Positions 13,417 to 24,060 of a stretch of 64,000 nucleotides of DNA are shown here, piece by piece. The stretch is from Pithys albifrons albifrons (lineage: Eukaryota; Chordata; Aves; Passeriformes; Thamnophilidae). A program made the translations under genes and the position numbers. Under the pieces are notes generated by a model that made no database searches, was not told the origin of the DNA, and saw nothing but the letters and a program-made list of their open reading frames with translations. How positions within the stretch are numbered: the first letter of the stretch is position 1; each line of letters opens with the position of its first letter. The stretch is from assembly GCF_047495875.1 (NCBI RefSeq), contig NC_092470.1:16405001-16469000 (forward strand). The letters run 5' to 3'.

Positions 13417-13442
13417 AGAAACAAACAAACAAACAAACAAAT
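13417..13442. repeat. (AAAC)n microsatellite
   Basis: About six tandem AAAC units (aaacaaacaaacaaacaaac), preceded by an A-rich stretch. Confidence 0.95.
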
Positions 13443-14668
13443 AATGAAAAGTAAAAATCTGGCCTCTTTTTCTCCACAAAAATCTCACTTACATGCAGGC
13501 AGAGAAACACAAGCAAACCAGCCAGGATAAAATTCCGCAAAATCTCTTTATGGCAGAGACAAAGACAAAATTAAAAGTCAGTTTGTTCAGAGACAGATAA
13601 CCTCAGATAAGAAGAGCAAAATCTTCTGTCTCAAGGTGACCTACAGTTTGCCCAACATCTCTCTTGAGTGCAGTCACTTTGTTGAAAGAAGGGGCTACAT
13701 CCCTAATTTTTCCACTTCTCTACATGTAGTTCTGAAAATAAGTGACTTAAATTCAAAAGTCAAGATCTGTTTTCACAGGCAAAATACATATCTCTGTGCT
13801 GACTTTTGCAGTTAGATAACTTGCACATTTCAGTGCTGAGATAAGGACCAGGTAGACTGTTTACAAATTCAAGTTGTTGTAAGTTGATAGTGGAGTGCCT
13901 GGTACACATGATATGAAAAGAGGTATAGAAAATCACACATGGTACTGTGGTAAGAACAGCCATACAAGCAAAACAAGGGTACCAATGAGTCTGATTTTAT
14001 GTCTCCTTTCTGAGCCAAATCAAATGTAATAATTATGGAAATTCTGTGAGTTGCCACTTTTCTTTTCAAGATGACTTCATGTGAAAAGATGCTCCTGATT
14101 TGTGATAGCAGGTTCTTCAGGTTCAGGTAGTGAAACACAAAGCACATAAGGACACCATTAGTCTCTTTATCCTTTAAGTTTTCTTTTTTAATACAGTTCA
14201 AACTTGGTAGTTACATTGCTTAGCACTGTAATGACTCTGAGGTTATAGTTAGCTGTTAAGATAACATAGTGTTATTATATCAAGAAATCACATCCACTTC
14301 ATAGCTATCCTGACTGTCCTCTGGTTTCAGACTTCATCTGGGATAAGACGCAGCTAATTCTACATCTCTTTCAGGCCATTGTGTCAGATTGGCCCTTACC
14401 ACCACAGCAATTTCCCTAAATCCCTCAGCCAACTTGTCTGACAGAGATAAAATTTAGAGTCTATTTATTCTAGCTCCTCCAGCTTCATGTAGAATAACCT
14501 CCCTCCACAGCATATTGTAGTCCATGCACCATAAAACTTCCTTAGAAGTTTTATATTCACTGATTAATTGATAGAAGCACCAGGGGAAAGAAAGAATCTT
14601 GCTAGACCTGGGAAGAAAATGTAAATACACTTCTTTTTGGAAGAAGTGGAAATATAGGGCAACTCTCT

Positions 14669-14745
14669 TATTTTTTTAGTCTGTTGGGTTTTTTGTTTGT
14701 TTGGGTTTTTTTGGTGGGGTTTTTTTTTGGGGGGGGAGGGGAGTG
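14669..14745. repeat. T/G-rich low-complexity tract
   Basis: Runs of T alternate with runs of G on the plus strand, ending in eight G, an A and four G. It contains at least four G-tracts, but several loops are long, so a quadruplex is possible rather than likely. Confidence 0.85.
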
Positions 14746-15199
14746 GCTAATAGAGCTGAAAATAATTAATTAATTTATTACACCACACTATCTGTTGTAT
14801 TGTTCATCACATTTTGTGGAAAACCCTCTTTGAATCAGGTAGTCCTTAATGATGGCTGAGCAAATAAATAGAAAAAACAAGAGCCCTGGAAAGCAATTTA
14901 TGGAAAGAAAGCATGAAGAGGAGGTGAAACCTAAAAAAAGTTGCATCTGAAATGAGTTTTGAAGGAACATATGCTCTCATGCAGCAGATTTTTCAACCTC
15001 ATAGGAAATATGATGCTGAAATGAGAATAGGTTGATGAAAGGATGGATTTGTTTGCAATGCAATTTCCTGTACATTTACATGTGAGTATTTCCCCCCTTT
15101 CCCCTGTGAAAGGCTTTGACTTAATGCTTGTAGAGGTGGGGGAGCCAGGACACCTACATTCCCTTCCCATTTTGGAAAGGATTCACATTTATACTGATG

Positions 15200-15345
15200 A
15201 CTCTGTTTATCTTTCTGTGCCTTTGATGTCTGTGATAGGTACAATAATGACCATCTTTACTTTAACAAGCCTGTGCTGTGCCTCATCAGATGAGGATACT
15301 GTGATAAAATCCCTGAATTAATGCTAAGAGTGGTTATTATTTTGC
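15200..15345 (+). repeat. Possible MIR SINE relic
   Basis: The words tttatctttctgtgcctttg, gtgataggtacaataatgac and, further on, gaattaatgctaagagtggttattatt follow the order of the right half of sense MIR (ctgtgcctcagtttcc, ggtacctaataatg, aattaatg...gctattatt). Divergence is very high. Confidence 0.4.
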
Positions 15346-18300
15346 AAGATGGATAGCCCACAAAATGCCACTTTGCTATTTCTGGTGACTGGCACTTGTT
15401 TAGCAACACAGAGCACAATTTAGAGGAGGCTTTCCAATTCCTACTGGATGGGATCAATTTGACAGAAGCATCAGTATCAGGAGATCCTCTGCTAGGAAAA
15501 GAACTATCGGTCTCCACTGTCTTTGCCATTTACAGGAAGGATTGGTGCCAGCAATTTGATTTTCATCAGCAATAAAACAGAGAAGAAAAAAAATTAAAAA
15601 GTAGTCACAAATGATTCTATAATGTCCTTGAAATTAAATTAAAAATAGCCATCACTGCCAAAACTCAGGGAAGGACTCAGGTTTTTTTACAGTGCCTACT
15701 ACAATGTGGATTTATGATTGCCGGAATACTGCTTACTGTATAACAAGTGTAGTATTAAGTGCCATATTGGACTACCATATGGCTACTAACCTCAGAGGTT
15801 GGTAGCAACTATCAGTGTAGAAATTAGTGTGCAGAATGAGCCTGAGGATAAAACCAGTTATCACTCAAGCATGCTATATAATTGGCTGTAGCAAGAAACT
15901 AAAAAATGTCTCGGAAACCAGATGGATTTGAAATGTTCCATTATTCATAAACACTTTTTTTTTCTGCAGCAATACTTGTTCCTTTCCCAAATATTCTGTT
16001 GTTAAAAAGAATAATTACCATGCAGAAGCAAAAAAGTAAGGAGGATAAAAGTCCTTACGGCTGGGAGGGGGTGGCATGTGTTTGTGATTTGGCCTGGATA
16101 GCCCCCTGTGCCCACAGTGCCTGGGTTGGGGCAAGCTGCTTTGTGCCAATTTCTGCAGGGACTTTGCTGCTCTCCTTCCATGGAGAGCGATGCTGGTGAG
16201 GGTGGTGTGGATATGTGTGGCGATGTTATTAGCAGCCCTCCACAGCTGTGGAACCTCATCCTTTACACAGTGTTTCCCTCCTTTTTGATCACACAAATGA
16301 CAACCATTGTAAGCTGCCTGACAGGAACTGCCTCCCTGGACGACACCACATCCCCCTACATGCACACACTCTCTTCCTCTTCTTCCATTTCATCCCACTC
16401 CTCCCACTCCATGCATTTTCCCACTCCTTTCACAGCTGGACCTACAGCTGAAGCAGGAAAAGAAAATAATAATGAAAAAGATGCTTTTTGTGTGTGTGGG
16501 GACAAGAAAGGGCAATGATCTTTGCATGTAATATCAAGGGGGAACAGAAAACAGAAGTTCAAGATACAGGAGAGGGGCACCGAAAAATCCACCTAAACTC
16601 AGATCAAGGCTGGGGAACCTCTATGTGGGATGAAGAGCAATCCCTCCCTCTCTTGCCCCACAACCAGCCTCTTGCAAACATCTTTTCCTCTCCAGAATAA
16701 TAAAAAAGACAGGCAAGCTCTTATTTGTATGAAATAGAGGATACATGAAACCTCCTCTTCCCATCAGGACTTAGCTTTCGGCATTCTTCTGATATAATTC
16801 TAATAATCCAGCTATGCTTGGAAGGCCAGTTCCAGCTGAAAAAGTAAGCCAACACATAGTTTCATCTAACAAAGCAGGCTCAGTGTAGTAGAAAAAAAAT
16901 CTCTTAGTTTGGCCTTTCTCTGAGCTGTAGGCTAAGATCAAAGACTGAAAATAGGGATACTTTTAGGACTTGATTTATGATACACATAGGCTTGTGGTAA
17001 GGAGGAAAATAAAAATTTTTGAAGAATCTGAAATTTATTTCTGTTGAATCTTCTGTAAAACTTAAGAGCTGAATATCTTCCATGTTTGGGTTTTGGTTGC
17101 TTGGTTTTTTATTACTGTTGTATGGGAAAATATACTCTAGTTCAAGTGAAAACTATTGATAAAATGAAAATATTTTATTACTTTTTCAGATTTGAAAATT
17201 GTACATTCAAAGTTACAATATAAAATGTAAGAGAAAATTTTCAAAATCAACAATACTAGAAAGAAACCACTAACTTCAAAATATTTCATTCTGAAGAGGA
17301 AATATTACAACACCGTTAGTCTTCTAACCCAAGTCAGAACTATTTCCTCTTTCAAAAGTACTCAATTCCAATAAAACTACAATTACCCAAATATCTTTTT
17401 TCATCTATTCAAGCAAAAAGGAGGGAAAACCCTCCCCATGCACTGGTTTGTATTTCCTGGTCAAAGGAACAATGGAACACTGGTTTAACTGCTGAGTACA
17501 AGGCAGTTATAAAGGATTGCCTCAATTTGCTAAGTTGGCCTACTATAGATTGTGTCATTGCATCAATAATGATGTACATTTTGGGCTGATAACTTATTGA
17601 ATGCTTCATATGAAAAAAAATTTAAGGGACTATGACTAATAGAGTATCTGCAAGGGCTGGTCAGACTTGGGAAGGGAGGAGCCTTCTCTAGGAGGATGAT
17701 AATTGGAGATGTGACAGCTGTGACCTGCAGGCTGTGCATACATCCTACCTTCAGGAATGTACATGGACCAAGAACAGTGAATGGATAAAATTTTTTCATA
17801 AAACTCATCTCTGGAGGGGCAGTACCTCCACCAGAGACAAAAATTATGGTCAGAATCAAAGCATGAATATCCCCTTTGGCTCTTTACTGGGTTTATTCCC
17901 TAGTAAATAATTTATTTTCTGTTTTCCATTAAGCAACAGTTTGGTATAACTCACCAGAAATTAACAGAATTGCCTTATATTCCACTTGTCCATTGCCAAG
18001 GGCACATTGCCTTTTGCTGCTTAAACTTGGTTATGATTTAGACTCAGTGTTCATTATAAGATCCAGGATAAAATGTTGAGAGATTAAGATCAAGATACTG
18101 AGACATAAATTAATTAATGAGGGATTTGCAAGATGAATGGATAGATGATAAACAGATAAACTTCTGCTGTTACAAAGCTATGGAATGTCATGGGGCTGTG
18201 GAAGTTTTCTGCACCTGTATATGTGTAGATCTCATCTGTTCACTGTTACTAAATAAATTTAGCCCAATAATGCATTAAAAACAACTAAGAAACAACTCAC

Positions 18301-18860
18301 AGTGTTGGGGCCTGTACAACCAAAGCAATATCTATCCATCTATTAAATCTGTAGATAGTGTTTTAGACTGAAGTTATGGTGTTGCACATACAAGACATTT
18401 ATTTTATGCATTGCCAGCAATACTGCTGTAGCGTAAAACACTTATTTTATGGTGTACTGGGTTTTGTGGAAAGTTGCATGAATCTACTAATTCCAGGTCA
18501 GCAAGAGAGTTTAAAAGCTTCCATGATCAGTCTGTGTCTGACCTGAAATACGCTTTTGTTAAGACAAGCTATCTAGAAAATTTAAAAGAGAAAGAAATGT
18601 GTCAAGGAAACATCAAAAATTGGTGGGCAAAAAAGGTAGGTTGGAATGAAACACCTCTAACAGACAGTCCTCTTAGTTTCAGACATCTCACACAATGGTT
18701 TTCAACCATAAAGGTGCCTCTGGACCAGGTATGAAAGGAACAATCTTAGTTTCAAGGTTTCCACTAAGAAAATTAATTTTGTATTAAACTATTTCTTTTT
18801 GTATTTCTTTCATTATTCACCTCTTTTAATAATTTGGCTTCCTGAAACCACTGAGGGACA
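15346..18860. other. Unique non-coding DNA
   Basis: No gene or recognised repeat. The 16050-16450 part is GC-richer with several overlapping short open frames on both strands but no family match. 16970-17400 is very AT-rich. Two adjacent small inverted repeats lie at 15761-15806. Confidence 0.55.
15761..15806. repeat. Two adjacent inverted repeats
   Basis: The first is gccatat (15761-15767) with its complement atatggc (15777-15783). The second is gctactaacctc (15782-15793) followed after one base by gaggttggtagc (15795-15806), a 12-bp arm with one mismatch. The arms overlap by two bases. No function is evident. Confidence 0.75.
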
Positions 18861-18873
18861 CTATTAGGAGGTA
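18861..18873. repeat. Left target-site duplication of 5S-headed element
   Basis: The 13-bp word ctattaggaggta occurs here and again at 19181-19193, exactly bracketing the 5S-containing segment. Length and exactness point to insertion through a staggered cut, as in LINE-driven retroposition. Confidence 0.85.
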
Positions 18874-19180
18874 TGTATGGCCAAACTTCGCGAACGAAGA
18901 TTTGGGAAGGGCTGTCCCCACGTGGGTGTGCCCTTCCAGCCTGCGCAGTGGATTTTAGGTGAGGCTCAGCGTGCACAGAACTGGCCCCACCGTTTCAGTC
19001 CTGGGGTTCATCTGTCACGGCCGAGCGAGCTTGGATGGTGCCAGTGAAGTCCTCAGGACTAGAACCTACAGCACCCGGCATTTCCCAGGAGGTCTCCCAT
19101 CCAAGTACTAATACGGGGCTGACCCTGCTGAGCTTCTGAGATCTGATGGGATCGGATGTCAGGGAGGCATTTAACTGCCC
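18874..19180 (-). mobile_element. 5S rRNA-headed SINE-like retroposon
   Basis: This 307-bp insertion lies between two copies of a 13-bp direct repeat. On the minus strand it starts at 19180 with a complete 5S rRNA-like sequence (to about 19063) and continues for about 190 bp into a CpG-rich body ending at 18874. The body matches no CR1, MIR or tRNA sequence I recognise. Near its 3' end it has a short hairpin (18886-18899) and no poly(A) tail, only a brief taca before the duplication. A 5S head with an internal pol III promoter plus an unrelated body is the architecture of SINE3/5S-class SINEs. The alternative is a one-off retrocopy of a 5S read-through or template-switched transcript. The boundaries are clear; the class is inferred. 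Confidence 0.75.
19063..19180 (-). pseudogene. 5S rRNA-like sequence (head of the retroposon)
   Basis: On the plus strand the stretch reads as reverse-complement 5S rRNA: cctacagcacccgg, ggtctcccatccaagtacta, gaccctgctgagctt and ctgagatctgatgggatc. The box C promoter region (about 19091-19112) looks intact. The box A equivalent (19121-19135) has one visible change. The 5' 25-30 nucleotides of the 5S are much more diverged and carry a small deletion (about 3 nt), so it is unlikely to make functional ribosomal 5S RNA. Its start coincides with the edge of the direct repeat, so it arrived as the leading end of the element. Confidence 0.9.
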
Positions 19181-19193
19181 CTATTAGGAGGTA
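19181..19193. repeat. Right target-site duplication of 5S-headed element
   Basis: Second exact copy of ctattaggaggta, adjoining the 5' end of the 5S-like sequence. Confidence 0.85.
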
Positions 19194-20510
19194 CTTTCAA
19201 GAGAAGTAGCAGACCTGAGGGAAGCAAACTCTGGTCAATTCATTGTTTATAGGATATTAACTACCCCATCCTTGAAACCATTATGTGGGAATTGACTAAC
19301 AAAACAGAAAACAGAAAAGCAATTTTCCTGTTTACTTTTGAAAGCTGTGAACTTTAATCTGAAATTTAATCTAATTAAAGAATATTAATAAAGAAAGAGG
19401 AAAATATCAGTAGACAGGGATCTTCATCTCTGGATGTGGAGTGCCAATAACTGTAACAAATGTCTGAATCTGGCATCCCAGAATATGAACGTGTTCAAGA
19501 GAGAATGAGTCAAGCCAACCTCTGTGGTGCGTGAAGGTGAAGGAGATGCCCAGGAGGTGAGGGCGAACAGATGGGAACGAGAGCGCTTAGAGTTTAAGCA
19601 ATAACTCTGTTGTTCAGATTTACTTCTTTCCTGGCTCTCCTGGAGTCTTTGCTCATGTGGTAGTACCGGCTGGCCTGTCACCTGAAATGTCATGGCTGCT
19701 GGCAAAGCCTGCTCATTCTTCCATGGATGTGCAACTGGGGGACAAAAGCACACAAAAAGTGCTGGAAGGTGAAGAGCTCTCCAAGTCCACATAGTGTACG
19801 CACAGACCATGACCTGACTACCCCTTCCATCCCTTCATGGAGCAAGGAGCAGTGGTCTGTGAGGTCCTTCCCGAGGTATGTCCACTCTTCCTTCATGTCC
19901 ACTCTTCCAAAACACATAAGGTAAGAAATTCAGATTCTCTGTTTATGCCTTCATGGAGTGAGTGGGTTAAAACCTGAGATTTTTGGCACTGGAAAAACAT
20001 ACTGATGCTAATTTCTTTTCAAGATAGGGTTTGGTGTTTTGTTTTTCCTCTCAACAAGCGCTATTGAGCCGTGGCATAAAATCTCTCATTGTTTTGAAAA
20101 TTATGCATCAAAACAGGGATATTGAAATGTTTGCTATCAGACATCACAGATATAAGTGTCTCAAAATTAGTCTTACATTCTTGATATCAAGGAAGAGACA
20201 AATTAAGTCCATTTGCCCTGTGGAGATCAAAGAATCATGGGATTCAACCACAGATCCCAAGGGTACATCTCAAGCCTGCTTCATGGCATGATGATTTTCA
20301 GGTGTACATGAATTCTGGTGGATATTTGTGCATTCTGCATTTAAAAACCTGATGTCTGATCCCTCATACTGGTCCATATGCACAAACATTATTCCTTTCT
20401 CCCCTCATCTGGGAGTTCACAATCTGTCATGTCAAAAGTTTTCTTGTACCTTTGGATGCATGGCCAGACTCCCTTTAATATAATATTCATCAACTTATAG
20501 ATTGTTATGG

Positions 20511-20595
20511 AAAAAAAGAAAAAAAAGTGGATTTATGGCATAAAGGGGAGAAAAAAAATGAAGGGAAAAAGAAAGAAAGAAAAAAAGAAAGAAAT
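20511..20595. repeat. A-rich (GAAA)n tract
   Basis: Two A-rich blocks (20511-20528 and 20548-20595), the second with several GAAA units, separated by about 20 bp of mixed sequence. Confidence 0.9.
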
Positions 20596-20859
20596 AATGG
20601 CATTTGGAAAAAAAGGACAACCCTGTCAAAACATGACAGCTGATCCACTGCCTGTTTTATGCTATTCATAGAAAATGCCAAATTCTGCAAATAGTAACCA
20701 CATGTACATCGGCTTCGCAGACTCAATGTTCTGCTGCAAAATGAGACGTTCTGTATTTTAGTGTGTCATCAAAGGCAGTGAAAATATCACTCCAGCCTCC
20801 TAGGCTTAACCCTCTGGTCTCTCAACTGTTAAAAGTTTAATTCGATGGTGGTGGGAGAG

Positions 20860-21020
20860 AACAGCAACACATCCAGCTTTGTGAGCGGTGTTAACGGAGC
20901 TGCCTAATGTATGCCAGTTGCACATAAAGTCAATTAACAAATCTGTTACCGCGCCATTTTTATTCATAGCCATGAGACCATTAAAGCGACAAGACTGCAT
21001 CTGACGTTTATGATCTTGTT
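20860..21020. other. Candidate conserved non-coding element
   Basis: A unique stretch with unusually many retained CpGs for an AT-rich setting (gagcggtgttaacgg, gttaccgcgcc, aaagcgac, ctgacgtttatg, gttcgcattg). It also has homeodomain-like words (caattaac, tttttattcat). CpG retention outside a CpG island suggests constraint. This is inference from composition. Confidence 0.3.
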
Positions 21021-22595
21021 CGCATTGCCAGAGGAAGGAGGGGTGGGGGTGGAAACAACTTTGTGGCTCTGTAGCATGAGAGAAATAGCACCATTCACAG
21101 ACATAAGGGCTCTTGAGCAAATGCTGGAGCTTCTGAAGTCTTTTTCTCATCTCAGTCCCATCCCTTGTCTGTGTCCCCCTCCTTTTTCCTGGTCCCTCCT
21201 CCCCTTACCCCCTTGCTTGTGCCTTTCAGGTTTCATTTCAATGCAGAAAGATTGGCTTTTTAGTTCAAAACTATAACATAATTGTCCTTTTTTGTGGCTG
21301 GCTGATATTCCCTTTCACTAACATTTAAAAGAGTACTTATGCTGAATTGAATATGGGATGGGAACAGCTCCTGGCGCTTTTGTGAGCAATGGGGATGGTT
21401 TTGCAAGGAGAGGCTTGAGCTTCGGTTGGCTGTGTCCTTCTCCAGGAATGCTTCCAAGATCTTCTAAGTGACCACTAGCTCTGAATAGAGTGTCCTGTTT
21501 AATCTTCTCCTCCTCAACAAATAGCCTGTGCAACAGCTACAGTAAATTGCTTTCAGCCTGGAGAAGCCCAATTCTTGGGACTTATACCATTTCTGCCTTG
21601 GATTTTCCAAAATTTTCCAAACTCTGCTGGCCTTTGTGCTCTTCCATTTTTTTTTCTGAATGCCAGGAGTGTAAAGAGGAGGAACTGTCAATAGAGCACT
21701 CTGACACATCACTGTCCACACTTAGCCAAACTGTTAGAACACCTCCAATATAATCTGTATTCCCTGCTAACAAATATAATTTCTGCATATGTCTCCTGAG
21801 CTTCATTTTTGTCCTTTTTAAATAGGGGTAAAGGAAAAAAGATTTAGAAATGCTAGGGAAAAATTATTTCATGGAAAATACTTAAGTCATGAAGAGTCTT
21901 TTCCTTAAACTCAGTCTCATATTGGAAAGAATAAAACTGACTGGAATAAGAGAGTTAATGGCCATTTTAGTGGGTTAGCAGGTAGGTAAATAGTTAAGTA
22001 TGGAGACCAACAGGTTTTATGGCTGGGTGAGCTAATTATGATACAGAGCTGATAAACTCTGAAATTATTTCTAGTGTGCAGACAGGAAGGTTGGAGGCCA
22101 GCTGTCTTGAGAATCTCAGATCACAATATTTGTCTGCTGCAGACTGCCAAAATTCAGTGGCTGACATCCTGGCTCCATTGAAGTTGCTGGGTAGAGCTCC
22201 AGCAGATGTTTTACCATTAACTTTAGTTGGATCCGTTTCACCAAATAACTTCAGGGACTGTGTGAGATGGCAGGATTCTCTTCAAGACTGTAGCAGTGGG
22301 AGACATCCTTGAGAATGTTTCACAGTGCTGGACCTCTGGAGGAATTTATCTCTTGGGGATGCTTGTTTGGGAAGAAGCATGAAAGAGTGTTATCAGGGAG
22401 GAATATTGCATTTTGATTTCTGCAAAATGACAAGGAGTAAAAAAAGTGTGAGGAAAAATCAGTTTCATGCTCAGCTAAAACAAGGGAGCTATGATGGCCA
22501 AGGTGGCAAAAGCTCATACATTAGAAGAAATAATTCTCATGTGTGCCAGCAATGCCTTTCAGTCAGATCATAGCTGTGTTTGCTTTGATCCTTAC

Positions 22596-22611
22596 TTTTT
22601 TTTTTTTTTTT
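22596..22611. repeat. Poly(T) run
   Basis: Sixteen T in a row. No retrocopy body could be identified on either side. Confidence 0.95.
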
Positions 22612-23094
22612 AATTCAGAGAGCAATGCAATCAGAAACCATCAATAAAATTCCTCTAAGTCCACAGGCAGAGCAGTAGTGGCAGCAAGAGCATTTATAAC
22701 AGCTCAATATTAATTTCTTTAGGCATTTGTATTACAATAGATGTGAAAATACTTGCACTAAAGGCAGGGGGGCTGCCATTCATCTCACCCACAGAGCTTT
22801 CACTTGACCCTTTTGAATCACTGCATCGAAAGTGCTCCCATTTAGCAAGAGCTGAGCAAAGAAACAGGTAAAATATTCACACCTATGCTCATGCATATTG
22901 TCTGAAGAAAAAAGTAGAAGAAAAAAGTAGTGAACAAAAAGCTGAAATATCAACATACTCTCACTGCTCCAATGCTTACTCTGGAGTGGTATCTTATTCC
23001 AAAGGAGTCCCATTAAAACCATTGGCCACTGATATGGCTAAAAACTGCTTGCATCAAGTATTATCTTAACATGTGAGGGTGGTAAAGTGGATCC

Positions 23095-23130
23095 TAAGTG
23101 TCAGATCTAAGTGTCAGATCTAAGTGTCAC
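23095..23130. repeat. 13-bp tandem repeat, about 2.8 copies
   Basis: The unit taagtgtcagatc occurs at 23095-23107 and 23108-23120, followed by a partial third copy to 23130. The full copies are identical, so the expansion may be recent. Confidence 0.95.
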
Positions 23131-23879
23131 TTCTTTTGTTGACGGAAGGTTTTCCACTTAATGCTGCATGTCAAGATCTTTTCCCAAAGGAGAAACACAT
23201 TATCCTGCAGTGCTAATGGAAGAACCCAGCCTCCAGCTGTCCACTACTACCAGGTAGTTACTGGACTGCTTTTCTCAACCAGAGACAGATAAGGTTGACC
23301 TTACCACAGGATTTTAGAAACCTAAAAGTTCTTCTGTTGTGGGTACCTAGATCCACCTGAAAAGTATTTCTGATGACCTAGGCCCTTACATTTGTCAAGA
23401 TTTCCATGAATGTCCAATGGAAGATAATAACAAAATTCCAGTGAAAGCCAAGAGTGGCAAGAAAGGAGGTGCAATTAAACTTGTTTAACCATGGATGCCA
23501 TTAAAAGTGGAAATAGCTGCAGATAACATACTAAGAGCATTATCCTCACCTTATAGGAGCTGTGCATCCATTTGCCACGGCATCATGTCCTGGGGATAAT
23601 GGGTGCTCTGGAAATCAACCTCAAGTATCTGAGAGAGAATAAATCATAGTCCAGTGAGAGCAGGGAGCCTATGCCAACATTCCTGCACAGAGAAATGGGC
23701 AGCAGGCGAGATCCTGCAGCTGGTGTACGCTGAGTACAGAGCACCAAGGCCTTGAACTCTTTCCCCCTCCCGGGTCGCTTCCTGCACTCCCCCTCTCTTC
23801 TTGCCATCTTTCCCTTGAGCACGCAGGAGAGGAAGCAAAATTTATACTGCTGTGCCCTTAAAATGCTGACTTTCCATGT

Positions 23880-24060
23880 TTACAGGGATTGTTTATACAG
23901 AAAATTAATCAGTTACGGTTTTAAATTTTAATTAAAGAATGCTTTCCACTGTTATTGCAAAACAGACAAAAGCCCATAAAATGTATATTTGACTGCCGCG
24001 CTGTGTTGTCTTTGGATCGGCAAGGCAGCCTTGAGATCAATCATGCGTGGTATTTTTTGA
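23880..24060. other. Candidate conserved non-coding element
   Basis: A unique stretch with homeodomain-type words (aaaattaatcagttacgg, ttttaattaaag) next to a CpG-bearing block (gactgccgcgctg, ggatcggcaagg, atcatgcgtgg). The pattern resembles developmental enhancers. No alignment is available to test it. Confidence 0.28.

Larger units (their letters stand above)
13169..15199. other. Unique non-coding DNA with microsatellites
   Basis: Mostly unique AT-rich DNA. It holds an (AAAC)n run and a T/G-rich tract listed separately. No gene or structural RNA is recognised. Confidence 0.55.

Noticed and set aside
19063..19180. Functional 5S rRNA gene
   Set aside because: The first ~30 nucleotides of the 5S are heavily changed, there is a small deletion, and the sequence continues without a clear pol III terminator into the body of the element.
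23095..23130. CRISPR-like repeat array
   Set aside because: The copies are directly adjacent with no spacers, and the genome is vertebrate.
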